From NCBI RefSeq assembly GCF_003696345.1, contig NZ_RFLX01000014.1, positions 84,089-148,088 of the forward strand: 64,000 bases of DNA, written 5' to 3'. The position numbers were made by a program, and so were the translations under genes. The DNA is from Teichococcus wenyumeiae (lineage in GTDB: Bacteria; Pseudomonadota; Alphaproteobacteria; Acetobacterales; Acetobacteraceae). Positions 35,013 through 43,590 of this stretch are shown here, in pieces. The first letter of the stretch is position 1; the number at the start of each line of letters is the position of its first letter. The notes beneath the pieces are model-generated. The model saw only the letters and a list, made by a program, of their open reading frames with translations, was not told the DNA's origin and did not search any database.

Positions 35013-36434
35013 TCAGTTCTTGCCCATGTGGATGGGCGGCGTCAGGTCGTCCGGCAGCGGGCAGACATAGGGGTCGGCCGCGGTGCGCTCGGCCAGGTCG
35101 GCCTTGGCGGCCTCGATCAGCCTGGGGTCGCGCAGCGCATCCACGGCCACGCCGGCCATGATCTTGGCCACATGCACCATGCCCTTGTGCGCCAGCGGCG
35201 ACTTACCCTGGGCCGTGAGCTGCCAGGAATGGCCCGGCGTGCCGATGGCATAGGTCGCGCCCCGCGCCTGCACCGTCGGCACCACCCAGGAAACATCGCC
35301 CACGTCGGTGGAGCCCACCATGGCGGCGCCCTTGGCTTCCAGCGGGATGATCTGGTCCGCGAGCGGCACGCCGCGCCGCACCGGCACGCCCATGCGCTTG
35401 AAGGCGGAGGCGATATCCTCCGGCGTCAGGGTCTTCTGGATCTCGGCGGCGAAAGCGCGGTCCTCGTCATCGAAGGGCGGCGGGCCCAGGCGCTCGATGT
35501 TGTTCTGCATCGCACGCTCCAGCGGGCTGTTGCCCAGCAGGTTGGAGACGGCGGAGACGGTCTTGGTGGTGACCGAGGTCTCGGTCATCAGCGCGGCGCC
35601 GTCGGCGATCTTGCGCACGCGCTCCATCAGCCCGCGCAGGCCCGGCAGGTCGGTGGCGCGGATCAGGTAGCGGACGGTGGCCTTGCCCTGCACCACGTTG
35701 GGCGCGATGCCGCCAGCGTCGAGATAGGCGTAATGGATGCGCGCGTCGCTCGGCATATGCTCGCGCATGTAGTTGACGCCGACATTCATCAGTTCGATGG
35801 CGTCGAGGGCGGAGCGGCCCAGATGCGGCGCGGCGGCGGCGTGGCTGCTGCGGCCGACGAAGGTGAAGTCGATGCGGGTATTGGCTAGCGAATTGGCCTC
35901 GTTCACCGCCGCGAAGGGCGCCGGGTGCCAGGAGATGGCGATATCCACATCCTTGAAGGCGCCATCCCGCACCATGAAGGCCTTGGCGGCGCCGCCCTCT
36001 TCGGCCGGGCAGCCGTAGTAGCGCACGCGGCCCTTGATGCCGTTCTGCTCCAGGTAGTCCTTCACCGCCGTGGCGGCCAGCAGCGCGCCGGCGCCCAGCA
36101 GGTTGTGGCCGCAGCCATGACCATGGCCAGCGCCCGGAATCGGCCGGTGCTCGGCCACGCCGGCTTCCTGGCTCAGGCCGGGCAGCGCGTCATACTCACC
36201 CAGGATAGCGATGACCGGGCCTTCCTCGCCCGCCTCGCCCATGATGGCGGTGGGAATGCCGGCAACATTCTCGGTGATGCGGAAGTCATGCGCTTCCAGC
36301 ACCTTCTTATGCTCGGCTACGGAGCGGTGCTCGTTATAGGCCAGCTCGGGCATGCCCCAGACGGTGTCGCTGAGCTCGATGAACGGCTGCTGGCGCTCAT
36401 CGACGAGGCGCCAGATCTCTTCGGTGTTCTGCAT
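35013..36434 (-). CDS. M20 amidohydrolase (AbgB-like)
   Basis: This 473-residue metalloenzyme has MPELAYNEHRS, ILGEYDALPGLSQEAG, GHGHGCGHNLLGAG, YGCPAEEGGAAKAFM and GSTDVGDVSWVVPT. This is the M20 sub-group containing AbgB, the large subunit of p-aminobenzoyl-glutamate hydrolase. Members cleave N-acyl or aryl-amide bonds. AbgA, the usual partner, is not present. It is a single gene with its own terminator. Confidence 0.88.
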   Translation of the reverse strand: MQNTEEIWRLVDERQQPFIELSDTVWGMPELAYNEHRSVAEHKKVLEAHDFRITENVAGIPTAIMGEAGEEGPVIAILGEYDALPGLSQEAGVAEHRPIPGAGHGHGCGHNLLGAGALLAATAVKDYLEQNGIKGRVRYYGCPAEEGGAAKAFMVRDGAFKDVDIAISWHPAPFAAVNEANSLANTRIDFTFVGRSSHAAAAPHLGRSALDAIELMNVGVNYMREHMPSDARIHYAYLDAGGIAPNVVQGKATVRYLIRATDLPGLRGLMERVRKIADGAALMTETSVTTKTVSAVSNLLGNSPLERAMQNNIERLGPPPFDDEDRAFAAEIQKTLTPEDIASAFKRMGVPVRRGVPLADQIIPLEAKGAAMVGSTDVGDVSWVVPTVQARGATYAIGTPGHSWQLTAQGKSPLAHKGMVHVAKIMAGVAVDALRDPRLIEAAKADLAERTAADPYVCPLPDDLTPPIHMGKN

Positions 36435-36586
36435 GGGGCACTCCTTGGGCCGCTGGCGGCGACAGGAGCCGCCCGACTGGTGCCAAAACTGCGCCCGGTG
36501 CCCCGGCTTGTCGAGCCACCCACCGGCCGTTCATCCCATTGCCGGGCCGATGCGTTATGCCCCGGCGAAATGGACGAAAGGCCCGA

Positions 36587-37096
36587 ATGGGGATGATGAA
36601 GCTGTTCCTCGACCTCGATGGGGTCCTGGCCGATTTCGACAGCGGCGTGCGGCAGGTGACCGGCAAGCGGCCGGAGGAACTGCCGCTGAAGACCATGTGG
36701 GGCGCCCTGTCCAAGGCGCCGAAATTCTTCGAGACGCTGGAATTCATGCAGGACGCGGAGGCGCTGTGGCAGTTCTGCGCGCCGCACCACCCTACCATCC
36801 TGACTGGCCTGCCGCTGGGCAGTTGGGCCCCGGCGCAGAAGACGCGCTGGGTGGCGCGGATGCTGGGGGCGCATGTACCCGTCATCACCTGCATGAGCCG
36901 GGACAAGCCGCGCTGGTCCGGGCCCGGACATGTGCTGGTGGATGACCGTGCAGCCGCCCGCGAGGGATGGGAGAAGAAGGGCGGCACCTTCATCCACCAT
37001 GTCTCGGCCGAGCACTCAATCGGGGTGCTGCAAGCGCTCGGCTTCAGCGGAAAAGATCCGGCGCCGCACCCCATGGACGCGCCGCCAAGTCGCTAG
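36587..37096 (+). CDS. HAD-type phosphatase (5'-nucleotidase-like)
   Basis: This 169-residue protein begins with the HAD motif I KLFLDLDGVLADFD (nucleophile and acid Asp). It then has TILTGLP at motif II position, a Lys in the SRDKPRWS region, and VDDRAAARE for motif IV. The small size and DGVLADF form resemble the deoxyribonucleotidase-like (NT5C) group. The ATG at 36587 follows AAAGG by five bases; ATGs at 36593 and 36596 are alternatives. It is divergent from the AbgB-like gene. Substrate unknown. Confidence 0.8.
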   Translation: MGMMKLFLDLDGVLADFDSGVRQVTGKRPEELPLKTMWGALSKAPKFFETLEFMQDAEALWQFCAPHHPTILTGLPLGSWAPAQKTRWVARMLGAHVPVITCMSRDKPRWSGPGHVLVDDRAAAREGWEKKGGTFIHHVSAEHSIGVLQALGFSGKDPAPHPMDAPPSR

Positions 37097-37304
37097 CGCC
37101 TAATCCGCTCGGCCCGGCTCACCGCTAAGGCTCCAGCTCCCTGTTTCCCTAGCATCTCCACGCGATCGGATCGGCCCACAGTTGGTCACCTCAGGCGCGC
37201 TGGCGCCGAGGGATCTTGAAGAGGAGATGCGAACCGGCTGAAACAGAGCGCGGAAATGGCAGCTTAAGGCAAGCTGCCCGCAGGGTCAGCCGGTTCAGCA
37301 GCAA

Positions 37305-37526
37305 TCAATCGGCGTTGCCGGCCGTCGCGGCGCCGTCCAAGCTGAAGTGACCGCACCAGTCCGTGCGTGACACCACCGGCCACAGGCCGTGCGCCTTCTC
37401 ACTCGGCTGGTTCACCGGCGGGTTGTAGCGGCACAGGCCGTCGTCCTTGGCCTGCATCTGGGCCACGTGGTCGTCGAAGAACTTGCACTTCGTGCAGGCA
37501 ACGTCAGCGGTTTGAGCAAGCGACAT
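37305..37526 (-). CDS. Small four-cysteine protein
   Basis: This 73-residue protein has cysteines at 11, 14, 32 and 58 in the pattern CTKCKFF, GLCRYNPPV and DWCGHF, which suggests a zinc ribbon or small iron-sulfur site. A very strong GAGGAGG lies six bases before the ATG at 37526, implying high translation. The open frame continues 47 codons upstream, but that part is AT-rich and unlike a gene here. Similar CxxC/PPV/WCG proteins are widespread in alphaproteobacteria, but I know no defined function. Confidence 0.78.
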   Translation of the reverse strand: MSLAQTADVACTKCKFFDDHVAQMQAKDDGLCRYNPPVNQPSEKAHGLWPVVSRTDWCGHFSLDGAATAGNAD

Positions 37527-37833
37527 GGTAACCTCCTCGAAGAACTGAAGGGCGAATACCGTGTGAACGCATCGCAGCCAGCATGATTGCATAAACTCAA
37601 ACCATTCATCTTCAACGTTTTGTAGAGAATGATTTGCAGACGCAGAGCATCTGAGAATGGTTTTCAACTAACACGAAGTAAAAGGAACGGCCCAGCCTTG
37701 GCCGCTACCACGTAAGACGGGCGACACAGCGTAGAGCCCGCAACCGGGATGGGCCGCACGGGCGTAATGTCCGTTGCATCGATGGAAAAGGGCCGCGCGA
37801 ACGCGGCCCTCGCACCAGACCTGCCGGTCGAGG
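37527..37833. promoter_or_regulatory. AT-richer upstream region of the four-cysteine gene
   Basis: This 307-base stretch is clearly lower in GC than its surroundings. On the minus strand, TTGAAG (37615-37610) and TATGCA (37593-37588) with a 16-base spacer make a possible sigma-70 promoter about 55 bases upstream of the small cysteine-rich gene. The left-over region contains no further convincing frame; the opgH terminator lies at its end. Confidence 0.4.
37786..37810 (-). terminator. Minus-strand terminator after opgH
   Basis: On the minus strand GGGCCGCG-TTCG-CGCGGCCC forms an 8-base stem with an added A-T pair and is followed by TTTT. It lies 24 bases after the opgH stop and ends the opgGH transcript. 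Confidence 0.82.
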
Positions 37834-39990
37834 TCAGGCCTTCCCGGCGAGCGTGCTCAGCCGGGACACGCCATGGCCGTCGGCCAGCACCGCCGCCAGC
37901 TCGGCGCGGCTCAGGCTATGCAGGGCCTCATCCAGCGATTCGGCCTCCTCCGCCTTGGCCAGGCCGACCAGCAGCGTGGCGTCGAAGGGGTCCTGGCGAG
38001 GGCGGCGCGGCGCCGGCAGCATGCGGCGATGCGCTTCCAGCAGCGCCGGTTCCTGAAACAGGGCCTGCGGCCCGGGCAATGCTGGCGATTCCTCCCGCTG
38101 GCGGCGGAAGATGACGGCATCGGTCAGGACCTTGGGCGTCTCGCTTTCCTCCGGCACCAGCAGCAGGCCCAGCCGGCGCAGACCAAGGCCCAGGTCACGC
38201 CGCGCCGTCAGCGAGGCCAGCGGAATGGCCAGCGCGAGGCCCAGAATCACCGGCGACATCCAAAGCGCCAGGTAAGGCGAGACCAGCCAGGCCACCACGC
38301 CAAAGGCCAGGCCGAAGGCGGTGTGCCGCCAATAGAGCTTCACGATCTGTCCGAAGGGCATGGAGCCATCGTCGCGCCGCTGCGCCGACCAGCCGGAATC
38401 CCGGCCCAGCAGGATGGAGAAGACATCCATCGACTGCGTCAGCATCGTCACCGGCGCCAGCAGGCCGGCGATCACCGTCTCCAGCAGCATCGAGATCAGC
38501 GTACGGATGGCGCCGCCACAGCCGCGCCGGTCGCGCGGGTGGAAGAGCAGCGCGATCCAGGACATCAGCTTGGGCGCCAGCAGCAGCGCCATGGTGCCGA
38601 TGAACAGCCACATGGCGCGCACCGGGTCGACGGTCGGCCATTCCGGGAAGAGGCTGGGCCCGGCGGGGAAATATTCCGGGCGGATGAAGCGGGCCTGCAG
38701 CGAGAGCAGGATGCCGGTGAAGAGGAAGACCAGCCAGATCGGCGCCGTGATGTAGGAGCCGATGCCCGTCATCAGGTGCAGGCGGCTGACCCAGTGCAGC
38801 CCGCGCGTCGGCAGCACGGCCATGTGCTGCAGGTTGCCCTGGCACCAGCGGCGGTCGCGCACCGCCAGGTCCATCAGCGAGGGCGGGCTTTCCTCATAGG
38901 AGCCGCGCAGCCAGGGCACCATGTGGATGGCCCAGCCGGCGCGCCGCATCAGCGCGGCCTCCACGAAGTCGTGGCTGAGGATATGGCCGCCCCAGGGCTT
39001 GCGGCCGCGCAGCTCCGGCAGGCCGGCGGCCGTGGCGAAGGCCTCGGTGCGGATGATGGCGTTGTGGCCCCAGTAGTTGCCTTCCCCGCCATGCCACCAG
39101 GCGATGCCCTCGGCGATCAGCGGGCCGTAGACGCGCCCGGCGAACTGCTGCATGCGGGCAAAGAGCGTGCTACCACCGGTGATGATCGGCAGCGTCTGGA
39201 TCAGGCCGACATCCTCGTGCCGCTCCATCGCATCGGCCAGCCGCATGATGGTGTCGGCGGTCATGACGCTGTCGGCGTCCAGCACCAGCATCTGCGGATA
39301 GGCGCCGCCGAAGCGGCGCACCCATTCCGCGATATTGCCAGCCTTGCGCTCGATGTTCTTGGGGCGGCGGCGGTAGAAGATGCGCGTCTCGTCGCCCGTG
39401 CGGCGGCGCAGGTCGAGGAAGGCGGCTTCCTCGGCGATCCAGGCGGCGGGGTCGGTGCTGTCGCTGAGGATGAAGATATGGAAGCGGTCCATCGCCCCCG
39501 CTTCCGTCAGCGAGGTATGGATGGCCTGCAGCCCGGCCATCACCCGGCTGGGGTCCTCGTTATAGGTGGGCATCAGCAGCGCGGTGACGCCGCTTGGCAT
39601 GGGCGGCGGGCCCTCATCCTCGATGCCCAGGCGCTTGTCCGGCCCGATCAGCAGCCGCACGAAGCCGCAGCAGGCGCTGACGAAGGACAGCGCGATCCAG
39701 GCGAAGAGCACGACGAAGAGCACCAGCACGATGGCTTCCAGCACCGTGGGCTTGCCGCTGTTCAGCACCAGCGACATCTCGCGCGCCGCGAAGAGGGTCA
39801 GCAGGATGGCGCCGCCCACCACCAGCAGGCGCCGCAGCCAACTGGCCATCGGGCGCGATGGCATGCCGCCGGGGCGCCGCGACGGGCGGGCGCGTAGCGA
39901 CTGCACCGGCATCTCCATCGGTGCTTCCGGTGGCAGGGCCTGCCAGCCCCTGTTGATGCCGGCCCCGTCCATGGGCTTCAGGCCGTCCAA
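37834..39990 (-). CDS. opgH: Glucans biosynthesis glucosyltransferase H
   Basis: This 718-residue inner-membrane protein makes the beta-1,2-glucan backbone of osmoregulated periplasmic glucans from UDP-glucose. Membrane helices flank a GT2 catalytic domain with LMPTYNEDPSRV, LVLDADSVM (DxD), the acceptor Asp in GGHILSHDFVEAALMRRAGW and RDRRWCQGNLQHM (QxxRW-type). Further helices follow. It overlaps opgG by 13 bases on the same strand. Alphaproteobacteria can use either OpgGH or the ChvB/NdvB route; this organism has OpgGH. Confidence 0.95.
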   Translation of the reverse strand: MDGLKPMDGAGINRGWQALPPEAPMEMPVQSLRARPSRRPGGMPSRPMASWLRRLLVVGGAILLTLFAAREMSLVLNSGKPTVLEAIVLVLFVVLFAWIALSFVSACCGFVRLLIGPDKRLGIEDEGPPPMPSGVTALLMPTYNEDPSRVMAGLQAIHTSLTEAGAMDRFHIFILSDSTDPAAWIAEEAAFLDLRRRTGDETRIFYRRRPKNIERKAGNIAEWVRRFGGAYPQMLVLDADSVMTADTIMRLADAMERHEDVGLIQTLPIITGGSTLFARMQQFAGRVYGPLIAEGIAWWHGGEGNYWGHNAIIRTEAFATAAGLPELRGRKPWGGHILSHDFVEAALMRRAGWAIHMVPWLRGSYEESPPSLMDLAVRDRRWCQGNLQHMAVLPTRGLHWVSRLHLMTGIGSYITAPIWLVFLFTGILLSLQARFIRPEYFPAGPSLFPEWPTVDPVRAMWLFIGTMALLLAPKLMSWIALLFHPRDRRGCGGAIRTLISMLLETVIAGLLAPVTMLTQSMDVFSILLGRDSGWSAQRRDDGSMPFGQIVKLYWRHTAFGLAFGVVAWLVSPYLALWMSPVILGLALAIPLASLTARRDLGLGLRRLGLLLVPEESETPKVLTDAVIFRRQREESPALPGPQALFQEPALLEAHRRMLPAPRRPRQDPFDATLLVGLAKAEEAESLDEALHSLSRAELAAVLADGHGVSRLSTLAGKA

Positions 39991-41507
39991 CGGTAGAGCC
40001 AGGTCTCGGCCAGCGGCTGCGCGCCGCTCCGCAATTCCGCCCGCAGCTCAATGCCGCGGATATCCCCCGGCGCCAGCTCGAAGGCGATGCGCCAGCCGCC
40101 ATTCTCCGGGTTGCGATAGGCCACGGGATTGCGGATCTCGCCCTGGTTGGCGGTGACGATCAACTCGGGCTTGGCGTCGGCAGGCAGGTCGCGCAGCGCG
40201 CCGCCCTCGGCATCCAGCACGAAATAGCGCAGGCCCTGCTGCGTGCCGGCCCCCGAATAGACGGCCGTGATGCGGGCCAGGGCCGGGTCCACCGGCGCCT
40301 CGTTGCACCAGTGCATGCGGAAGGTATAGCGGTATTCACCCTTGGCCTTCAGCGGGTCCTTCGGGCGCCAGAAAGCCACGATGTTGTCGTGGATCTCGGT
40401 ATTGGTCGGGATCTCGACCAGATGCACCGCGCCCTGGCCCCAGTCGCCGATCGGCTCGATCCAGAGGCTCGGCCGCTTCTCGTAGCGGGCTTCCAGGTCC
40501 TCGTAGCTCGCGAAGTCGCGGCGGCGCTGCATCAGGCCGAAGCCACGCGGATTGCTGTCGCTGAAGATGGAGACCTGGAGGTCGCGCGGGTTGTTCAACG
40601 GGCGCCAGATACGCTCCCCCCGCCCGGTCAGCATCAGCAGCCCATCGCTGTCATGCACCGCCGGGCGCCAGTCGTCACGGCCGGCGCGGTTGAGGGGGGC
40701 GAACCAGAACATGCTGGTCAACGGCGCCACGCCCACGGTGGTGATGTCCGTGCGGGGATAGACGGTGGATTCCACGTCGAAGACCGTGGTCGGCCCCGGG
40801 CGGATGGCGAAGCGGAAGGCGGCGGCGCAGGAAGGGCTGTCCAGCAGCGCATGCACGGTGATGGCGTTCACGCCTTCCCGCGGCTTCTCCACCCAGAAGG
40901 AGCGGAAGAGCGGGAATTCCTCGCCCTTCGGGTCCGCCGTGTTCAGCGCCAGGCCACGCGCGGAAAGGCCGTAGATATGCCCCTTGCCGATCGCCCGGAA
41001 ATAGCTGGCGCCCAGGAAGGCGCAGACCTCGTCGTAATATTCCGGCCGGTTCATCGGCGCGTGCAGGCGGAAGCCGGCGAAGCCGAGATCCTCGTTCGGC
41101 GGCCGCGGCATGTTTTGGAAGGTGAACAGATCCGGATTGTAGCGGATGGGCCGCGCCACGCCATCCGAGACCTCGAACATCTCGACCCGCGGCTTGTACA
41201 GGAAGCCGCGATGGAACAGCTGCATCTGGAAGGGCAGCCCTTCCGGCCGCCACAGCGACTGGTCGGGGCGGAAGCGGATGTCACGGTATTGGTCGTAACC
41301 AAGATCGCCCAGCGGTGCCGGCAGGTCCTCGCTCGGCGCCTTGTAGGGCTGGGCGGCCAGGGCGCGCGCGGCCTCCCGTACCGTGTTGCCGTCGAAAGGC
41401 GCCTCCGCCGGCCCAGCTGCCTGCGCTTCGGACATATGTGCCGTCTCCTCCGCTATGAAGAGCGTGGACAGCGACAAGGCTCCGAGCAAAGCATCGCGGC
41501 GGTTCAA
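39978..41507 (-). CDS. opgG: Periplasmic glucan biosynthesis protein OpgG/OpgD
   Basis: This 509-residue periplasmic protein begins MNRRDALLGALSLSTLF, a twin-arginine-like signal, and matches OpgG/OpgD throughout: YDQYRDIRFRPDQSLW, FQMQLFHRGFLYK, SNPRGFGLMQRRRDFASYED and VEIPTNTEIHDNIVAFW. In E. coli OpgD is exported by Tat and OpgG by Sec, so the signal leans toward OpgD, but its place before opgH fits OpgG. It shapes or branches the nascent glucan. Confidence 0.93.
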   Translation of the reverse strand: MNRRDALLGALSLSTLFIAEETAHMSEAQAAGPAEAPFDGNTVREAARALAAQPYKAPSEDLPAPLGDLGYDQYRDIRFRPDQSLWRPEGLPFQMQLFHRGFLYKPRVEMFEVSDGVARPIRYNPDLFTFQNMPRPPNEDLGFAGFRLHAPMNRPEYYDEVCAFLGASYFRAIGKGHIYGLSARGLALNTADPKGEEFPLFRSFWVEKPREGVNAITVHALLDSPSCAAAFRFAIRPGPTTVFDVESTVYPRTDITTVGVAPLTSMFWFAPLNRAGRDDWRPAVHDSDGLLMLTGRGERIWRPLNNPRDLQVSIFSDSNPRGFGLMQRRRDFASYEDLEARYEKRPSLWIEPIGDWGQGAVHLVEIPTNTEIHDNIVAFWRPKDPLKAKGEYRYTFRMHWCNEAPVDPALARITAVYSGAGTQQGLRYFVLDAEGGALRDLPADAKPELIVTANQGEIRNPVAYRNPENGGWRIAFELAPGDIRGIELRAELRSGAQPLAETWLYRWTA

Positions 41508-41610
41508 GATACTGGTACTCCTTGTCTCAGGCTGACAGCAAACACTCCGGACAAGGCGGACCTGCGGCCCTGATCAGTCCGGAATGAGGCATGCTGTGGC
41601 GCGGCAACGC

Positions 41611-42252
41611 TTAAGCCGGGTGAAAGTTGCCGTCATCCTTGAGCAGCGTGAGCATGCCCGAACGAATGTCGAAGCTGCCGCCATAGAGGCGCAGCTTGCC
41701 CTCAGCCAGCCGTTCCGCCACCCAGGGGAAGCCGCGCAGGTTCCGGAGCGAGAGCTTCACCGTCTCCTGCTCACAGGCGGTCTGGGCATCGACGGGGTCG
41801 CAGGCCAGGGCGCGGCTGCGGGCCTCATTGGCTATGCGCATCCAGGGCGCGACGAAGTCCCGCGCGCTTTCGGGAAAGCCGTTCAGCAAGGCGTGCACGC
41901 CGCCGCACATGGCGTGCCCAAGCACAATAATACGCGGGACCTGCAGCACGCGCACAGCAAATTCCAGCGCGGCGGAGGTGCCGTGGTAGTCGCCATCCGG
42001 CTTGTAAGGCGGCACGAGGTTGGCGACGTTGCGGATAATGAACAGCTCGCCCGGCGCCGCGCCGAAGACCATCGCCGGGTCCACCCGGCTGTCGGAGCAG
42101 CAGATGACCAGCGCGCGTGGGTGCTGGCCGTCGCGTGCCAGGGTCTCGAAGAGCTTCCGCCGCTCCGGCCAAACGCTCTGGCGGAACTGGCGGTAGCCGG
42201 CGAAGAGGGCGTCGAGGCCTTCGTCCTCGGCGGAATGGGCGTGATCGGACAT
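41611..42252 (-). CDS. Beta-class carbonic anhydrase
   Basis: This 213-residue enzyme has the zinc ligands in ALVICCSDSRVDP (Cys, Asp/Arg dyad) and VLGHAMCGGVHALL (His, Cys), and a central GELFIIRNVANLVPPY. It interconverts CO2 and bicarbonate in the cytoplasm. No transporter or cyanate genes are adjacent. It is 51 bases downstream of the imelysin gene on the same strand, which may be incidental. Confidence 0.95.
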   Translation of the reverse strand: MSDHAHSAEDEGLDALFAGYRQFRQSVWPERRKLFETLARDGQHPRALVICCSDSRVDPAMVFGAAPGELFIIRNVANLVPPYKPDGDYHGTSAALEFAVRVLQVPRIIVLGHAMCGGVHALLNGFPESARDFVAPWMRIANEARSRALACDPVDAQTACEQETVKLSLRNLRGFPWVAERLAEGKLRLYGGSFDIRSGMLTLLKDDGNFHPA

Positions 42253-42303
42253 GGGGCGGGCTCCTGCGCCCGATGAGCCGGCTTGTCCAGCCTTCGGGCC
42301 TGA

Positions 42304-43383
42304 TCAGTTCGCTTCCAAGGTGGTCACGGCAGAGGGAATCCCCAATGCGGGAGGCAGGCGTTCCGCCAGCAGGTCGCGCAGGGCGATGGCCTCTGTCTGC
42401 AAGGCCTGCACCCGCGCCCGCTGCTCCGGCTGGGCCAGCGCGCGTTCGATCGGCAGGGGTAGCGCCTCGGCCGCGGCGGTGGTGCTCTCGAAGGCCCGGG
42501 ACAGCAGCGCTGCCAACTCCCCCTGCCCGTCCTTCTCCAGCGCCGGGCCGAAGCCGCTGCGGAACATCGCCCGCGCCGCCGCGACATCGACGATCAGCTC
42601 GCGGCCGGAGAGTTCCGACCGCCAGGATTCCAGCCGCTGCGGCTGGCCGCTGGCAAGCGCCTCGGACAGCTTGCGCCCCGCCACCCCCCCCACCGCGCCA
42701 TGCATGGCGCGGAACAGCTCCAGCGTGGCATCCTTGGGCGAGGCATAGGGCGCGCGGGGCTCGACGATCACGGTCGCATAGGGATTGGGGCCGGTGCTCC
42801 AGCCTTCCAGCATGTCCCGCGCGATGGCGGCCACCGTGGCCCCCACCGCGCCCAGCAGCGCGGCGCAATAGGCGGCCTCGGCATCGCCGGCCGCCAGCCG
42901 GGGCGCCGCGCCCTCGCCGAACAGCAGCCGCTCGGCGGCGGGCAGGCCGAGGGTGGTGATGTTGGAAAGGGATTCCGGCCGCACATCCAGCAATGCCGCG
43001 TCCCGCCGCGCGATGGCATCCGCCAGGTCGCGGCCCACCGTATCCTGCGGGTCTGGCCAGAACTCCACGCGCTGGTGGCGGCTGAACAGCTCCGCCGGGC
43101 CGAAGCGCAGGTGGCGCACCCCCTGCCAGGCCAGCATCGCATCCGCCCAGCCCTGCCGGGCGGCCTGCAGGGCGGCGGCATCGGCCGGGGCCTTGCCGAG
43201 GGCGGCCAGACTGGCCGCGAAGCTGGTGGCGGCGGTGGCGAAGGCGCGGTAGCCGGGCAGCACCGCCGCTTCCACCACCGCGCGGTTCAGGGCCCGCAGC
43301 GCCGTCTCATCGGGCGCCGCCAGCACCATGCCGGGCGCCAGGAAAAGGGCTGAGGCAGCGACGATCAGCATGCGGCGATGCAT
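42304..43383 (-). CDS. Imelysin family periplasmic protein
   Basis: This 359-residue protein has a Sec signal peptide (LIVAASALFLAPGMVLA, cleaved before APDETA). The imelysin domain follows: FGPAELFSRHQRVEFWPDPQ (metal-associated His/Glu region), an SNITTLGLPAAERLLFGE stretch and a C-terminal helical bundle. Imelysin-like proteins bind iron or haem-related ligands in the periplasm. The ATG at 43383 is chosen over an upstream frame because the signal peptide starts there. It diverges from the TonB receptor over a Fur-box-like site, which supports a role in iron uptake. Confidence 0.85.
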   Translation of the reverse strand: MHRRMLIVAASALFLAPGMVLAAPDETALRALNRAVVEAAVLPGYRAFATAATSFAASLAALGKAPADAAALQAARQGWADAMLAWQGVRHLRFGPAELFSRHQRVEFWPDPQDTVGRDLADAIARRDAALLDVRPESLSNITTLGLPAAERLLFGEGAAPRLAAGDAEAAYCAALLGAVGATVAAIARDMLEGWSTGPNPYATVIVEPRAPYASPKDATLELFRAMHGAVGGVAGRKLSEALASGQPQRLESWRSELSGRELIVDVAAARAMFRSGFGPALEKDGQGELAALLSRAFESTTAAAEALPLPIERALAQPEQRARVQALQTEAIALRDLLAERLPPALGIPSAVTTLEAN

Positions 43384-43530
43384 GGGAAGAGGGCTCCGGG
43401 CAGGTGGCGCCGCCGTGCGGCTGGCAGCGGGAGGTCCATCCGCCGCCATCCCGCACCAGCATGGCACAGCCTTACTTATGCGGCACTGTGTCCCTGGTGC
43501 AACAGCCCGCCCAATCCACCTTTGGCCACG

Positions 43531-43567
43531 TTGACGCTCCAATTTGATAATCATAATGAAAATCATT
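43531..43567 (+). promoter_or_regulatory. Predicted Fur-regulated promoter
   Basis: TTGACG at 43531-43536 and TAATGA at 43554-43559 (17-base spacer) form a sigma-70-like promoter for the siderophore receptor. GATAATCATAATGAAAATCATT at 43546-43567 covers the -10 region and contains GATAAT-like hexamers and the palindrome AATGA-AAA-TCATT, close to a Fur box. Fur with iron would block this promoter and could also affect the divergent imelysin gene. Confidence 0.75.
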
Positions 43568-43590
43568 CTTAATTAGGCGGAGCGAGTCCG

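Noticed and set aside
37774..39897. A 707-codon plus-strand open frame opposite opgH
   Set aside because: OpgH on the minus strand has all family motifs; the plus frame is low-complexity His/Gln/Arg-rich sequence.
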